In this document: positions 7,748 through 14,292 of the stretch, piece by piece
Layout: each line of letters begins with the position of its first letter
Numbering within the stretch: the first letter of the stretch is position 1
Virus record (IMG/VR): IMGVR_UViG_3300042362_000164
Location: 1 to 29,106 of that record
DNA length: 29,106 nt
Source: a virus
Reading direction: 5' to 3' (one strand)
Notes under the pieces: generated by a model
Database searches by the model: none
The model's input: the letters and a program-made list of their open reading frames with translations, nothing else
What the model was told of the DNA's origin: nothing
Made by a program: the position numbers and the translations under genes

Positions 7748-8343
7748 CGGTACGAGCCCCAGCGTTGAGCGTCGAGCAGCGCCTTCGCCCCGAATGGAAT
7801 CTCGTTCAGCGCCCCGGCATCAGCCGCCAGCCGACGCTCGTACCAGTGCCCCACGAGCATCAGTATTGCGTTGCGGATGCCCTGCGGCACGTCGTTTCCA
7901 GACGAGCCGCGGCCTGCCCACCACGTCACAGTGACGGCGTTGTAGTCCATGATGTGCCCAGGCCACGCCCCGCCGTAGTTCGTGCGGATCACGCCCGGCG
8001 TGCTGTCCCGGTCCACCCGGTATTGCGTCGATGACAGCGTTGCCGTCGTGCCTGTCTCGTCGAGCGTGTAGGTGACCGTGACGGCAGTCGTCGTGCCGGC
8101 AGTTGCCATCGGCGGACGCGGCAACTCGATCTCGACGGGGAACCCGTCCATCTTCATGGTCAGCTGCTGGTGGACGAGCGACTCGTCCATGTACGCCTCG
8201 ACCCACTCGCGGGCCGCCGTCACCAGCGACGCGATGTAGGCGTCGTCGGTCGTGGAGTCGATCCGGCAGTGACCCTTCGCCTCGGCCAGCGAGACAGGCT
8301 CAACTATCGGCTGCGTGACCGTCCGTGTGCTGCGGTAATTCAA
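7744..8343 (-). CDS. Head-tail connector (HK97 gp6-like), TTG start
   Basis: 199 residues from a TTG start. Family features are P-V-S-L-A-E-A-K-G-H-C-R-I-D near the N-terminus, a helix with D-D-A-Y-I-A-S-L-V-T-A-A-R-E-W-V-E, and a C-terminal helix beginning V-P-Q-G-I-R-N-A-I-L-M-L-V, with W-Y-E-R-R just after. Such proteins form the adaptor ring docked to the portal. A GTG in the same frame at 8370 would lengthen the protein, but the perfect AAGGAG sits seven bases before the TTG, so TTG is preferred. The gene overlaps the previous one by 44 bases. Confidence 0.88.
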   Translation of the reverse strand: MNYRSTRTVTQPIVEPVSLAEAKGHCRIDSTTDDAYIASLVTAAREWVEAYMDESLVHQQLTMKMDGFPVEIELPRPPMATAGTTTAVTVTYTLDETGTTATLSSTQYRVDRDSTPGVIRTNYGGAWPGHIMDYNAVTVTWWAGRGSSGNDVPQGIRNAILMLVGHWYERRLAADAGALNEIPFGAKALLDAQRWGSYR

Positions 8344-8554
8344 CGCTTCGCTCCTTGGGAGGTCGCCCACGCCGCCGCGGAGTCAGGTCCGCAGACTCGC
8401 CGCCAGGGTCAAGTGCCGCCGTCTCGATCAGGTCGGCCTGCCTATCCGCTACGGCAGTGCCCTCGGCGATGAGCCGACGAGCCACTGCCTCGTCGCAATC
8501 GACAACGTCGCCCGGCCGGTAAGTCGAGTAGTTCTTCTGGAATTTGATTTTCAC
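8300..8554 (-). CDS. Small basic hypothetical phage protein
   Basis: 84 residues from a GTG at 8554 that overlaps the upstream stop as GTGA; an in-frame ATG at 8572 is the alternative. Starts K-I-K-F-Q-K-N-Y, then Y-R-P-G-D-V-V-D, then A-V-A-R-R-L-I-A-E-G-T-A-V. This pattern recurs in small proteins between capsid and connector genes of many siphoviruses. The C-terminus is basic (R-R-R-G-R-P-P-K), like an AT-hook core. No function is established; a small head-completion role is possible from position. Confidence 0.68.
   Translation of the reverse strand: MKIKFQKNYSTYRPGDVVDCDEAVARRLIAEGTAVADRQADLIETAALDPGGESADLTPRRRGRPPKERSVELPQHTDGHAADS
8351..8356 (-). promoter_or_regulatory. Strong ribosome binding site selecting a TTG start
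   Basis: AAGGAG on the minus strand, seven bases upstream of TTG at 8343 and inside the end of the preceding gene. No ATG lies nearby in frame, and the alternative GTG at 8370 has no comparable site. This decides the start of the connector gene. Confidence 0.8.
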
Positions 8555-9288
8555 GATTGGGGCACGCTCCATGCAGTGTCGGGGGCTTTCAGCTTGCTCG
8601 TGAACTCCGTCGTCCACTGGAAAACAGGCGTGCTGAGATCCTTGCCGGGCCACGTCACGACGTACTCTCCGTGGCCGAGAATCACTCGCGGCGTCACGAA
8701 CACGCGGTTTCCGCTCTCACGCCAGTTCTTCCACCAGTAAATGTCCGGGTCTAACCTGCCGTCATTCCAGGTGCCGTCCGGCGCTGGCTTCGACCAGAAC
8801 CACGGTTTCTTGCATCGCTTGAGTGCGGCCGTGCTGATTACCGTGAGCCCGAAATGTGCGGAGTCCACCTCCTGCACGGGCTCGCCGAACCAGCTGGCAG
8901 GCACCGTCGTGCTGCCGCTCTCGGGAGGATTGTCGAGCGTGCCCTTGAGCGTGAGCATCGGACGGCCGTCTTCACGCTTGGTCTGCAAGCCCGTAAGTGC
9001 GTCGCACTGGAACGTGAGCGCCATCGTAAAGAGGTGCTCGACATCGGCCCTCGTGAAGAACGTGTCGTAGTCGATGGTGAGGATGTATTCGCACTTATCG
9101 ATAAACTGCTCGAAGATGCGAGAATTGACCTGATCCCAGAACGCACCAGTGCCCATCGTCGGGCGAATGCCGAGCGGCATGAGTGCCTGAGCCCATGCGA
9201 AGTGGTTGGCGGTAAAGCTCAACCGCGGCATCGACAGCACCGCCTCGACGCGAATGTCTGCCTCTGTGTTCCCCACCTTGACGATCAT
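8551..9288 (-). CDS. GT-A-fold glycosyltransferase-like protein in the head module
   Basis: 245 residues. A probable metal-binding D-Y-D (residues 73-75, after Y-I-L-T-I) fits a GT-A nucleotide-sugar transferase. Further on are a V-D-S-A-H-F-G-L-T-V-I segment like the acceptor-site region of family 2-type enzymes and an I-L-G-H-G-E-Y near the C-terminus. No membrane segment. GAGGT lies six bases before the ATG. It is the first gene after an intrinsic terminator and comes before the connector genes, so it may glycosylate virion proteins. Fold-level assignment is fairly secure; donor and acceptor are unknown. Confidence 0.72.
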   Translation of the reverse strand: MIVKVGNTEADIRVEAVLSMPRLSFTANHFAWAQALMPLGIRPTMGTGAFWDQVNSRIFEQFIDKCEYILTIDYDTFFTRADVEHLFTMALTFQCDALTGLQTKREDGRPMLTLKGTLDNPPESGSTTVPASWFGEPVQEVDSAHFGLTVISTAALKRCKKPWFWSKPAPDGTWNDGRLDPDIYWWKNWRESGNRVFVTPRVILGHGEYVVTWPGKDLSTPVFQWTTEFTSKLKAPDTAWSVPQS

Positions 9289-9302
9289 TCTGGTACCTCG
9301 TG

Positions 9303-9343
9303 AAAAAGGAAGCGGCTGGCGGGGATTGCTCCCTGCCAGCCGC
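9303..9343 (-). terminator. Intrinsic terminator after the capsid operon
   Basis: A near-perfect inverted repeat, GCGGCTGGC (9312-9320) with GCCAGCCGC (9335-9343), extended by three G-C pairs and one G-U to 13 bp around a 6-base loop. On the minus strand it is followed by TTCCTTTTTC, a U-rich tail. It lies in the gap between the accessory capsid gene and the glycosyltransferase gene, so it should stop or attenuate transcription between head and tail modules. Confidence 0.88.
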
Positions 9344-9368
9344 CCAGAATGACGATAGTGTCAAGCGA

Positions 9369-9809
9369 TCAGGACTCGACCGAGACCTTCACACCCTTGC
9401 CGGTCGCGTCGACCGGGCCAGCCTCGCCGCGGCCGAGCCGAGCCGAGACCACGATCACCGTGTCGGTGTTGGGGCTCGCCACCACCCGGAGATAGCGCTT
9501 CTTGCCGCGGAGGTCAACGTCCAGCCGCGAGACGGTCATCGCGTCCGTCGCGGTCTGGCCGGCGTAGGCCGCCGGCTTGAGGTCGACCGCGAAACCCGAG
9601 ACGGTGGAGTAGGTGCCGGTGCTGGCATCCGACTCCGTCAGGGTCAGGGTCTGAAACACGCTCGACGTCGACGCCGCAGGGCCGGCGATCACGTCAATGG
9701 ACGCATAGGCATAACCCAGCGTGTCGAGCGTCAGGGTCGCGGTCTGCGAGGACGTGTAGACCGCACCCTTGCCGGCCGCAGCGGACTTCGTAGCAGCAAC
9801 GTGGTTCAT
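9369..9809 (-). CDS. Head-associated protein, possible decoration protein
   Basis: 146 residues directly downstream of the major capsid gene, with AGGAG ten bases before the ATG. The sequence is rich in Thr, Ser and Val with alternating hydrophobic strands (T-A-T-L-T-L-D-T-L-G, V-F-Q-T-L-T-L-T-E-S, R-Y-L-R-V-V-A-S-P), which suggests a beta-sandwich. No membrane segment, signal or catalytic motif is visible. Position next to the capsid gene and before a terminator suggests co-expression at a high level and a capsid-decorating or head-stabilising role. This is inference; the family was not recognised with certainty. Confidence 0.62.
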   Translation of the reverse strand: MNHVAATKSAAAGKGAVYTSSQTATLTLDTLGYAYASIDVIAGPAASTSSVFQTLTLTESDASTGTYSTVSGFAVDLKPAAYAGQTATDAMTVSRLDVDLRGKKRYLRVVASPNTDTVIVVSARLGRGEAGPVDATGKGVKVSVES

Positions 9810-9840
9810 GGATCAGAGTCTCCTAGGAAGGGGGTGTTGT

Positions 9841-11199
9841 TCAGCCGAACTTGAGGGCGACCACCGGGCCGGCCTTGGTGGTGGAGCCGAGGTCGTGGGC
9901 GACGATCGCCACGCGAGCGGTCGCGAAGGTCAGCGTCTGGTCGTACTCGATGAACCGGCTGCCGTCGGTCTTGATCGTGACCGCACGCCGCTCGCCGTAG
10001 GTCGCCGCCTGGCTCATGTCGCCGAACAGGCAGGCCACCGTGCCGGTCGTTCCGGTGAGGGCCGACTGAAGCGGATGGCAGAGAACGACCGGGAAACCGA
10101 GGAACTGGAGGTTCGCACCGCCAGCAATGTCCGAGGCATTGTTGCCGGCGTTGGCAACCATGAGCCGCAGCATCGACGAGCCGTACCCGGCCGGGCTGAT
10201 GTAGAACTTCGCCGACCGCCGAGCGAACAGCGGAAGCCGAGCCACGAGGTTCGTGAAGTCGGTCAGCGTCAGGGCGTCGAACGTCGTGCGGCTGGTCGCC
10301 GTCACCACGCCCGCGGTATGCGTGCCATCGTTGATGGCCGACGCCACGCCCACCGTCCCGTGATACGTGCTGCTGCCGTCACCGATGAGGCCGGCGTTGT
10401 CGAACGCTTCCGCGAACGACTGCGCCACCTCGACGGCCATCGCGTCAGCCAGGTCCACCACGGAGTCTTCGAGCAGGCTGTTGGGCACGCGGTTGTCGAT
10501 GCCCCAGAGCTTCGCGACGAGGTTGACGTTGTCGAACGTCACGTCACTGGTCGTCGGAGCAGCGTTCTCGCCGATCGGCCGAGCCGACAGTCCGCCGGTG
10601 CGACGGGCGACCAGAATGCTGTCCGTGTTCATCGAGACGCGGCGGAACTCCGACGGCACCACGCCGAACTCCTCGACGAGCCGGATGATCTCGCTCGACA
10701 GCTCCTCGCTCACGAGGACGCCGCCGAGCGAGTTGATGCCGCCCGCCTGGGCACGGCTCTCGACGCCGTGATCGCGGCACCACCGACGAGCCTCCTCGTC
10801 ACCGAGCACAAAGCCCTTGAGGTGCATTCCGGCACGGTAGGCACGCTCTTCGGCGTTGGGGCCGACGAAGCCCTTGAGCTTGCCGGTCGCACGGGGGACA
10901 GCGTAGTTGCGGTTTTCCACGACGGACTCCTTGGTCTCGGGGGCTTCGGTCTTCTCGACCGTCTTGGCGGGAGCGGCACGCTCCAGAACGGCACGCAGTT
11001 CGACCTGCTTCGCCTCAATCCGCTGCAGCAGCTCGATCTGCTCGCGGAGGCCAGCGGCACGGGTCTCGAGCGAGCGGAGGGACGCCTCCTGCTCGGCACT
11101 CATCGCGGGAGCGTCACCGTCGGAGGGCATTTCCGAGGTCGCTTCCATCTCGGCAACCACCGCGGCGAGTTCGTCGAGCAGCTTCTTGAGCTTGTCCAC
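9841..11199 (-). CDS. Major capsid protein, HK97 fold
   Basis: 452 residues from a GTG preceded by AGGAG seven bases upstream; an upstream in-frame start at 11250 lacks such a site. Residues 1-90 form a Leu/Glu/Ala-rich coiled coil, the scaffolding delta domain normally cut off by the prohead protease. The rest has HK97-type features: G-G-V-L-V-S-E-E-L-S-S-E-I-I near the start of the mature part, then G-D-G-S-S-T-Y-H-G, a middle A-K-F-Y-I-S-P-A-G-Y segment and a late D-M-S-Q-A-A-T-Y-G-E-R-R. Adjacent portal and protease genes support the call. Confidence 0.95.
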   Translation of the reverse strand: MDKLKKLLDELAAVVAEMEATSEMPSDGDAPAMSAEQEASLRSLETRAAGLREQIELLQRIEAKQVELRAVLERAAPAKTVEKTEAPETKESVVENRNYAVPRATGKLKGFVGPNAEERAYRAGMHLKGFVLGDEEARRWCRDHGVESRAQAGGINSLGGVLVSEELSSEIIRLVEEFGVVPSEFRRVSMNTDSILVARRTGGLSARPIGENAAPTTSDVTFDNVNLVAKLWGIDNRVPNSLLEDSVVDLADAMAVEVAQSFAEAFDNAGLIGDGSSTYHGTVGVASAINDGTHTAGVVTATSRTTFDALTLTDFTNLVARLPLFARRSAKFYISPAGYGSSMLRLMVANAGNNASDIAGGANLQFLGFPVVLCHPLQSALTGTTGTVACLFGDMSQAATYGERRAVTIKTDGSRFIEYDQTLTFATARVAIVAHDLGSTTKAGPVVALKFG

Positions 11200-11305
11200 G
11201 TGAAGACTCCTGTGTACGGGATGGGCGACGCTTGCCGCCCGCACACTCAAAACTACGGAGAGACCCCGCGACCCTTGCAGTGAAAGGGCGGCGAGAGTAA
11301 ACGAA
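11200..11305 (-). promoter_or_regulatory. Capsid gene leader with a small hairpin
   Basis: A 106-base gap upstream of the capsid gene. It contains a 7-bp hairpin with a 4-base loop (11223-11240) about 17 bases before the AGGAG. No U-tract follows, so it is not a terminator; it could stabilise the capsid transcript or mask or expose its start. No convincing promoter was seen. Confidence 0.35.
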
Positions 11306-11476
11306 TCAGCCGACCTTCAGCCGGCGGACCTCGACCGCATGGAGCACGTGCTTGTCAGTGCAGCCGCAGGCGCGGCACCGCAGATACCGCACCTGATAGT
11401 CGCCGTGCCGCTGGCTACTGGCGATTTCCAGCCTGCCGCGGCGGCAACCGCATGGGTCGTTCGTCCTAGCGGCCAT
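11306..11476 (-). CDS. Small zinc-ribbon-like protein
   Basis: 56 residues from an ATG at 11476 that overlaps the protease stop. Two cysteine pairs, D-P-C-G-C and C-R-A-C-G-C, lie about 25 residues apart, separated by a basic strand region (Y-Q-V-R-Y-L-R-C). The layout fits a zinc ribbon. Lengthening the frame upstream gives only low-complexity basic sequence inside the protease gene, so the short form is preferred. It lies between protease and capsid genes. No function is known. Confidence 0.65.
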   Translation of the reverse strand: MAARTNDPCGCRRGRLEIASSQRHGDYQVRYLRCRACGCTDKHVLHAVEVRRLKVG

Positions 11477-12467
11477 GCTTGCGGAGGTACTCGCGGAGGT
11501 CTGCGGCCCGTGCCTGGATCGCCAGCCGCTTGGACGACTCCGCGTCACGCTGGCTGCGGAAGGCGTTGAAGGATCGCTGGGCTACGCTCACGTCGGCGTC
11601 GGGATAAGCCGGAAAGGTGACCGGCCCCACGTCGATCAATGAGTCGATCTTCGTCACGGTGCGGATACTGCGACCGTCCTCGACGCTCCATGCTTCGCCG
11701 CCCGGCGCGATCTGGAACGAGAACGACGAGCCACGGACGATGCCCGCGTCGATGTTCGCAGCGAGGTCGCGGCCGTAGGTCGTGTCTGGCACGGGGAACT
11801 CGTACCGCAGCCCGATGTCGTCCACGTTCATCCGCAGCGTGCCCGGATACCGAGCGAGCGGGAAGTTTGCGTCGTGGTTCCACAGGGCTCGCGTCTCCAG
11901 CGCTTTCTTGCGCCCACGCCGCTCGGCGACGATACCAAACGCCTGCGGGTCAATACGCTCGACGAAGTCGCCGAGATCGAGCGAGTTCACGCCGAACTTC
12001 GCGGCGTAGCCGACGATCCACCGCGACTCCGCGGCACCTTCCTCGGAGCGTGACTCCACTCGGAGCAGCGGCAGGTCGGCGGACTCTTCCTCGTACAGAC
12101 TGCGTCGCTCGATCATGCTTCGGTTCTCCTCGTCTGCGGCGTTCATTTGCTCAACTAGTTTGCGACTCCACGCCCACCCGGGGTCGGAGCCCCACAATGC
12201 CCACGCGATTCGCCCGTTGCTGGGGAAGCCCGGCTCGCCGGGACTCCAGCCTTCGCCTTGCTTGTCCACTTCGTGCCGGTCGAAATACGCCTTCATCCGG
12301 CGTGCTGTCTCGGGGCTGATCGTCGTGCCGTTGCTCAGGTCGCGTCCGCGAGCCACGCCGACTGCCGTGCCGCCGCGGCCGTATTCGCTTCGCCATGCCA
12401 GCCCCTTCGCCGCCTCCTCCCGCACGCCCGCGGGCGGCGTGAAGTCAATGTGGTCGTACCTAGCCAC
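11466..12467 (-). CDS. Prohead protease with N-terminal extra domain
   Basis: 333 residues from a GTG at 12467, with AAGGGG seven bases upstream. Residues 118-333 are an HK97-type (U35) prohead protease: W-I-V-G-Y-A-A-K-F, the catalytic-type His in L-W-N-H-D (198), the Ser cluster in G-S-S-F-S-F (247-250), then V-G-P-V-T-F-P-A-Y. It should cut the capsid delta domain in the prohead. Residues 1-117 form a separate domain with G-R-D-L-S-N-G, R-H-E-V-D-K-Q-G-E-G-W and R-I-A-W-A-L-W-G, of a type found in several phage proteins, with unknown role. An internal ATG at 12116 has a strong ribosome binding site, so a 216-residue protease alone may also be made. Confidence 0.9.
   Translation of the reverse strand: MARYDHIDFTPPAGVREEAAKGLAWRSEYGRGGTAVGVARGRDLSNGTTISPETARRMKAYFDRHEVDKQGEGWSPGEPGFPSNGRIAWALWGSDPGWAWSRKLVEQMNAADEENRSMIERRSLYEEESADLPLLRVESRSEEGAAESRWIVGYAAKFGVNSLDLGDFVERIDPQAFGIVAERRGRKKALETRALWNHDANFPLARYPGTLRMNVDDIGLRYEFPVPDTTYGRDLAANIDAGIVRGSSFSFQIAPGGEAWSVEDGRSIRTVTKIDSLIDVGPVTFPAYPDADVSVAQRSFNAFRSQRDAESSKRLAIQARAADLREYLRKHGR
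12116..12131 (-). promoter_or_regulatory. Internal ribosome binding site and ATG in the protease gene
   Basis: GAGGAG (12126-12131) lies nine bases before an in-frame ATG (starting at 12116) that begins M-I-E-R-R-S-L-Y, exactly where the conserved prohead protease domain starts. It would give a free protease besides the fused form. Confidence 0.6.
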
Positions 12468-14292
12468 GCTTCCGCCCCTTCCGCTTGGGCTTGCCGTAGG
12501 CGTTCTCCTCGACCGGCGGCGGCTCGGGCAGCGGGTCGATCTTCGTGAGCGTCGACACCTTGTGCCCGACTTGCGTCTCGGTCGCCCGCCACCCGCCAGC
12601 CACCTCTTCGTAGAGCGTGATGAGGGCGGCAGGATCTTCCTTCGTAGCGTCAATCTTGAAATCGGTGCCGGGGATGTCGAGCGTGCCGTAATCCATCACA
12701 TGGTCAATCCGCCCGCGAGCACGGCCGCCCGAGGAATCCCACGACACGAAGTCACCTTCCGACACGGTACCCGGCTCAGCGCGGGCTTCGGAGGCTTGCT
12801 CGGGCTGCAAAACGGGAGCCGGTGCCGGTTCTGCCGGCGGTGCTGCCTCGCTCACTCCCGCGAGAATCGACGCAATCTGTGCGGCGGTAATGCTCGGGAA
12901 CGACGCGGCGATCAGTGCCGCCGCCCCTTCCTTTGTCAGCAGCCCCGCCGGAATCTGCGTCAGGATGGCAATCAGCCCCGTGATCTGTGCACCGTTGAGC
13001 GACACGTCGGCCACCTGGGGAGACGCAGGCTCGGCTGGCTGGCCATCCACGGCCGCAGCAACGCCGCCCTCGACAGCCTGGCCATCGATGCCGCTTCCGG
13101 GCTGCTGCTGGGCGAGCACGTCGCCGACTGACGGTGGTGCCCCAAGCGTCCCCATGTTCAGCGGCCGATACCGCTCGTCGCCGCCATCGACCGGGTCAAG
13201 ATTCTCGCTCGCCCTGATGTCGTTGGTCGACACGACGCCGATGTCCCACATCGCACGATAGTACGCCGACCGGCTGGCGGCATCGCCACGCAAGAGCCCC
13301 CGCACGTCGAACTCGACCAGATACCGCTCGTCGTCAACGATCAGGTCGCGCATAAATGCCGACTCAAGACGCCGCAGCCACGGCATGATCGTGTGCGTGA
13401 CGAATTGAATCTCGGCCTGCGGCGTACCCGGCTCAATCCCTAGCAGATAGCCAGGGATACGGAACAGCCTGGCGATCTCGCGAAGCTGGTACTCACGCAA
13501 CTCCAGATACTGCGAGTCGGTGTTGCTGGCGTATGGCACCTCGTAGGGCTTCAGCCCGCCCGTGAGGACGGCCGTCTCGTGAGCGTTGTACGAGCCGCGG
13601 TGCTTGCGGTTCCAGTTCTCTGCAAGCTCGCGGCGAGCGTCGGCGTTGAGCTGGTTGTCGGTCGACAGGATGAATCCCGGCCGGGCACCGGCACCGAAGA
13701 ATCTCGCCCCGTGGATTTCGCACGCACGAGCCAGGGCAATCGCGTCGCGGCACTCCTCCACCACCGAGATGCCGTGCACGCCGTCGTCGCTCGGGCCGCG
13801 GACGTGCAGAATCTGCTCGTCGGTGTAGATCGTCTGCTTGCCCTTCGCCTCGCGGTACGTGTACCGCAGCCGGCCGTTCTCCAGCGTCTCAGTCTTCATC
13901 CGGCTCGGGTGCAGCGGCACGATCTGGTCGATCGCCCCTGACTGACCTGGAACAAGCTCGCTCTCGGCGTCGCCCCACAGGCCGACGTGCATCACCATCT
14001 GCTCGCGCCACTCGAAGCTCGTCTGCCATGCGTTTGGCTGCGAGTGCAGCTTGCGATACAGCGGCAGCTCGCGGGCGAGTCGCTTGCCGCCGCCAGGCGT
14101 CCGCTCAAGCAGGTGGAGCGGCAGGCCCGCCACCGTCTCGGCCAAAATCCGCAGGCACGAAAACACCGCCGCGACCGAGGTCGCATTCTCTGGCGTGATT
14201 CGCACGCCGGCCGGCGAACGACCGCCGCCATCGTCATCCCACGAGCGCTCTTCGCCGGGGAGCCAGAGAATCCGGTGCTCGTGAGCGATCAT
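12460..14292 (-). CDS. Portal protein (HK97 type) with C-terminal extension
   Basis: 610 residues from an ATG overlapping the terminase stop (ATGA). Typical portal features: T-P-E-N-A-T-S-V-A-A-V-F-S-C-L-R-I-L-A-E-T-V-A near the N-terminus, L-P-L-H-L-L-E-R-T, L-H-V-R-G-P-S-D-D-G, F-G-A-G-A-R-P-G and F-R-I-P-G-Y-L-L-G in the core, and I-R-A-S-E-N-L-D-P-V-D-G-G near the end of the core. The dodecameric portal is the DNA gate of the head. After about residue 430 comes an Ala/Pro-rich linker, then a V-S-W-D-S-S-G-G-R-A-R-G-R-I domain like the Tudor-type DUF2945 fold, and a basic tail. HK97-family portals usually have 400-450 residues. Confidence 0.94.
   Translation of the reverse strand: MIAHEHRILWLPGEERSWDDDGGGRSPAGVRITPENATSVAAVFSCLRILAETVAGLPLHLLERTPGGGKRLARELPLYRKLHSQPNAWQTSFEWREQMVMHVGLWGDAESELVPGQSGAIDQIVPLHPSRMKTETLENGRLRYTYREAKGKQTIYTDEQILHVRGPSDDGVHGISVVEECRDAIALARACEIHGARFFGAGARPGFILSTDNQLNADARRELAENWNRKHRGSYNAHETAVLTGGLKPYEVPYASNTDSQYLELREYQLREIARLFRIPGYLLGIEPGTPQAEIQFVTHTIMPWLRRLESAFMRDLIVDDERYLVEFDVRGLLRGDAASRSAYYRAMWDIGVVSTNDIRASENLDPVDGGDERYRPLNMGTLGAPPSVGDVLAQQQPGSGIDGQAVEGGVAAAVDGQPAEPASPQVADVSLNGAQITGLIAILTQIPAGLLTKEGAAALIAASFPSITAAQIASILAGVSEAAPPAEPAPAPVLQPEQASEARAEPGTVSEGDFVSWDSSGGRARGRIDHVMDYGTLDIPGTDFKIDATKEDPAALITLYEEVAGGWRATETQVGHKVSTLTKIDPLPEPPPVEENAYGKPKRKGRKRG

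Noticed and set aside
9769-11283. 504-codon plus-strand open frame opposite the capsid gene
   Set aside because: It mirrors the major capsid gene in the opposite strand. It has no recognisable domain, is Arg/Gly/Val-rich as expected of antisense high-GC DNA, and overlaps a certain gene.
12115-13131. 338-codon plus-strand open frame opposite portal and protease
   Set aside because: Lies wholly antisense to two well supported genes and has no domain-like pattern.
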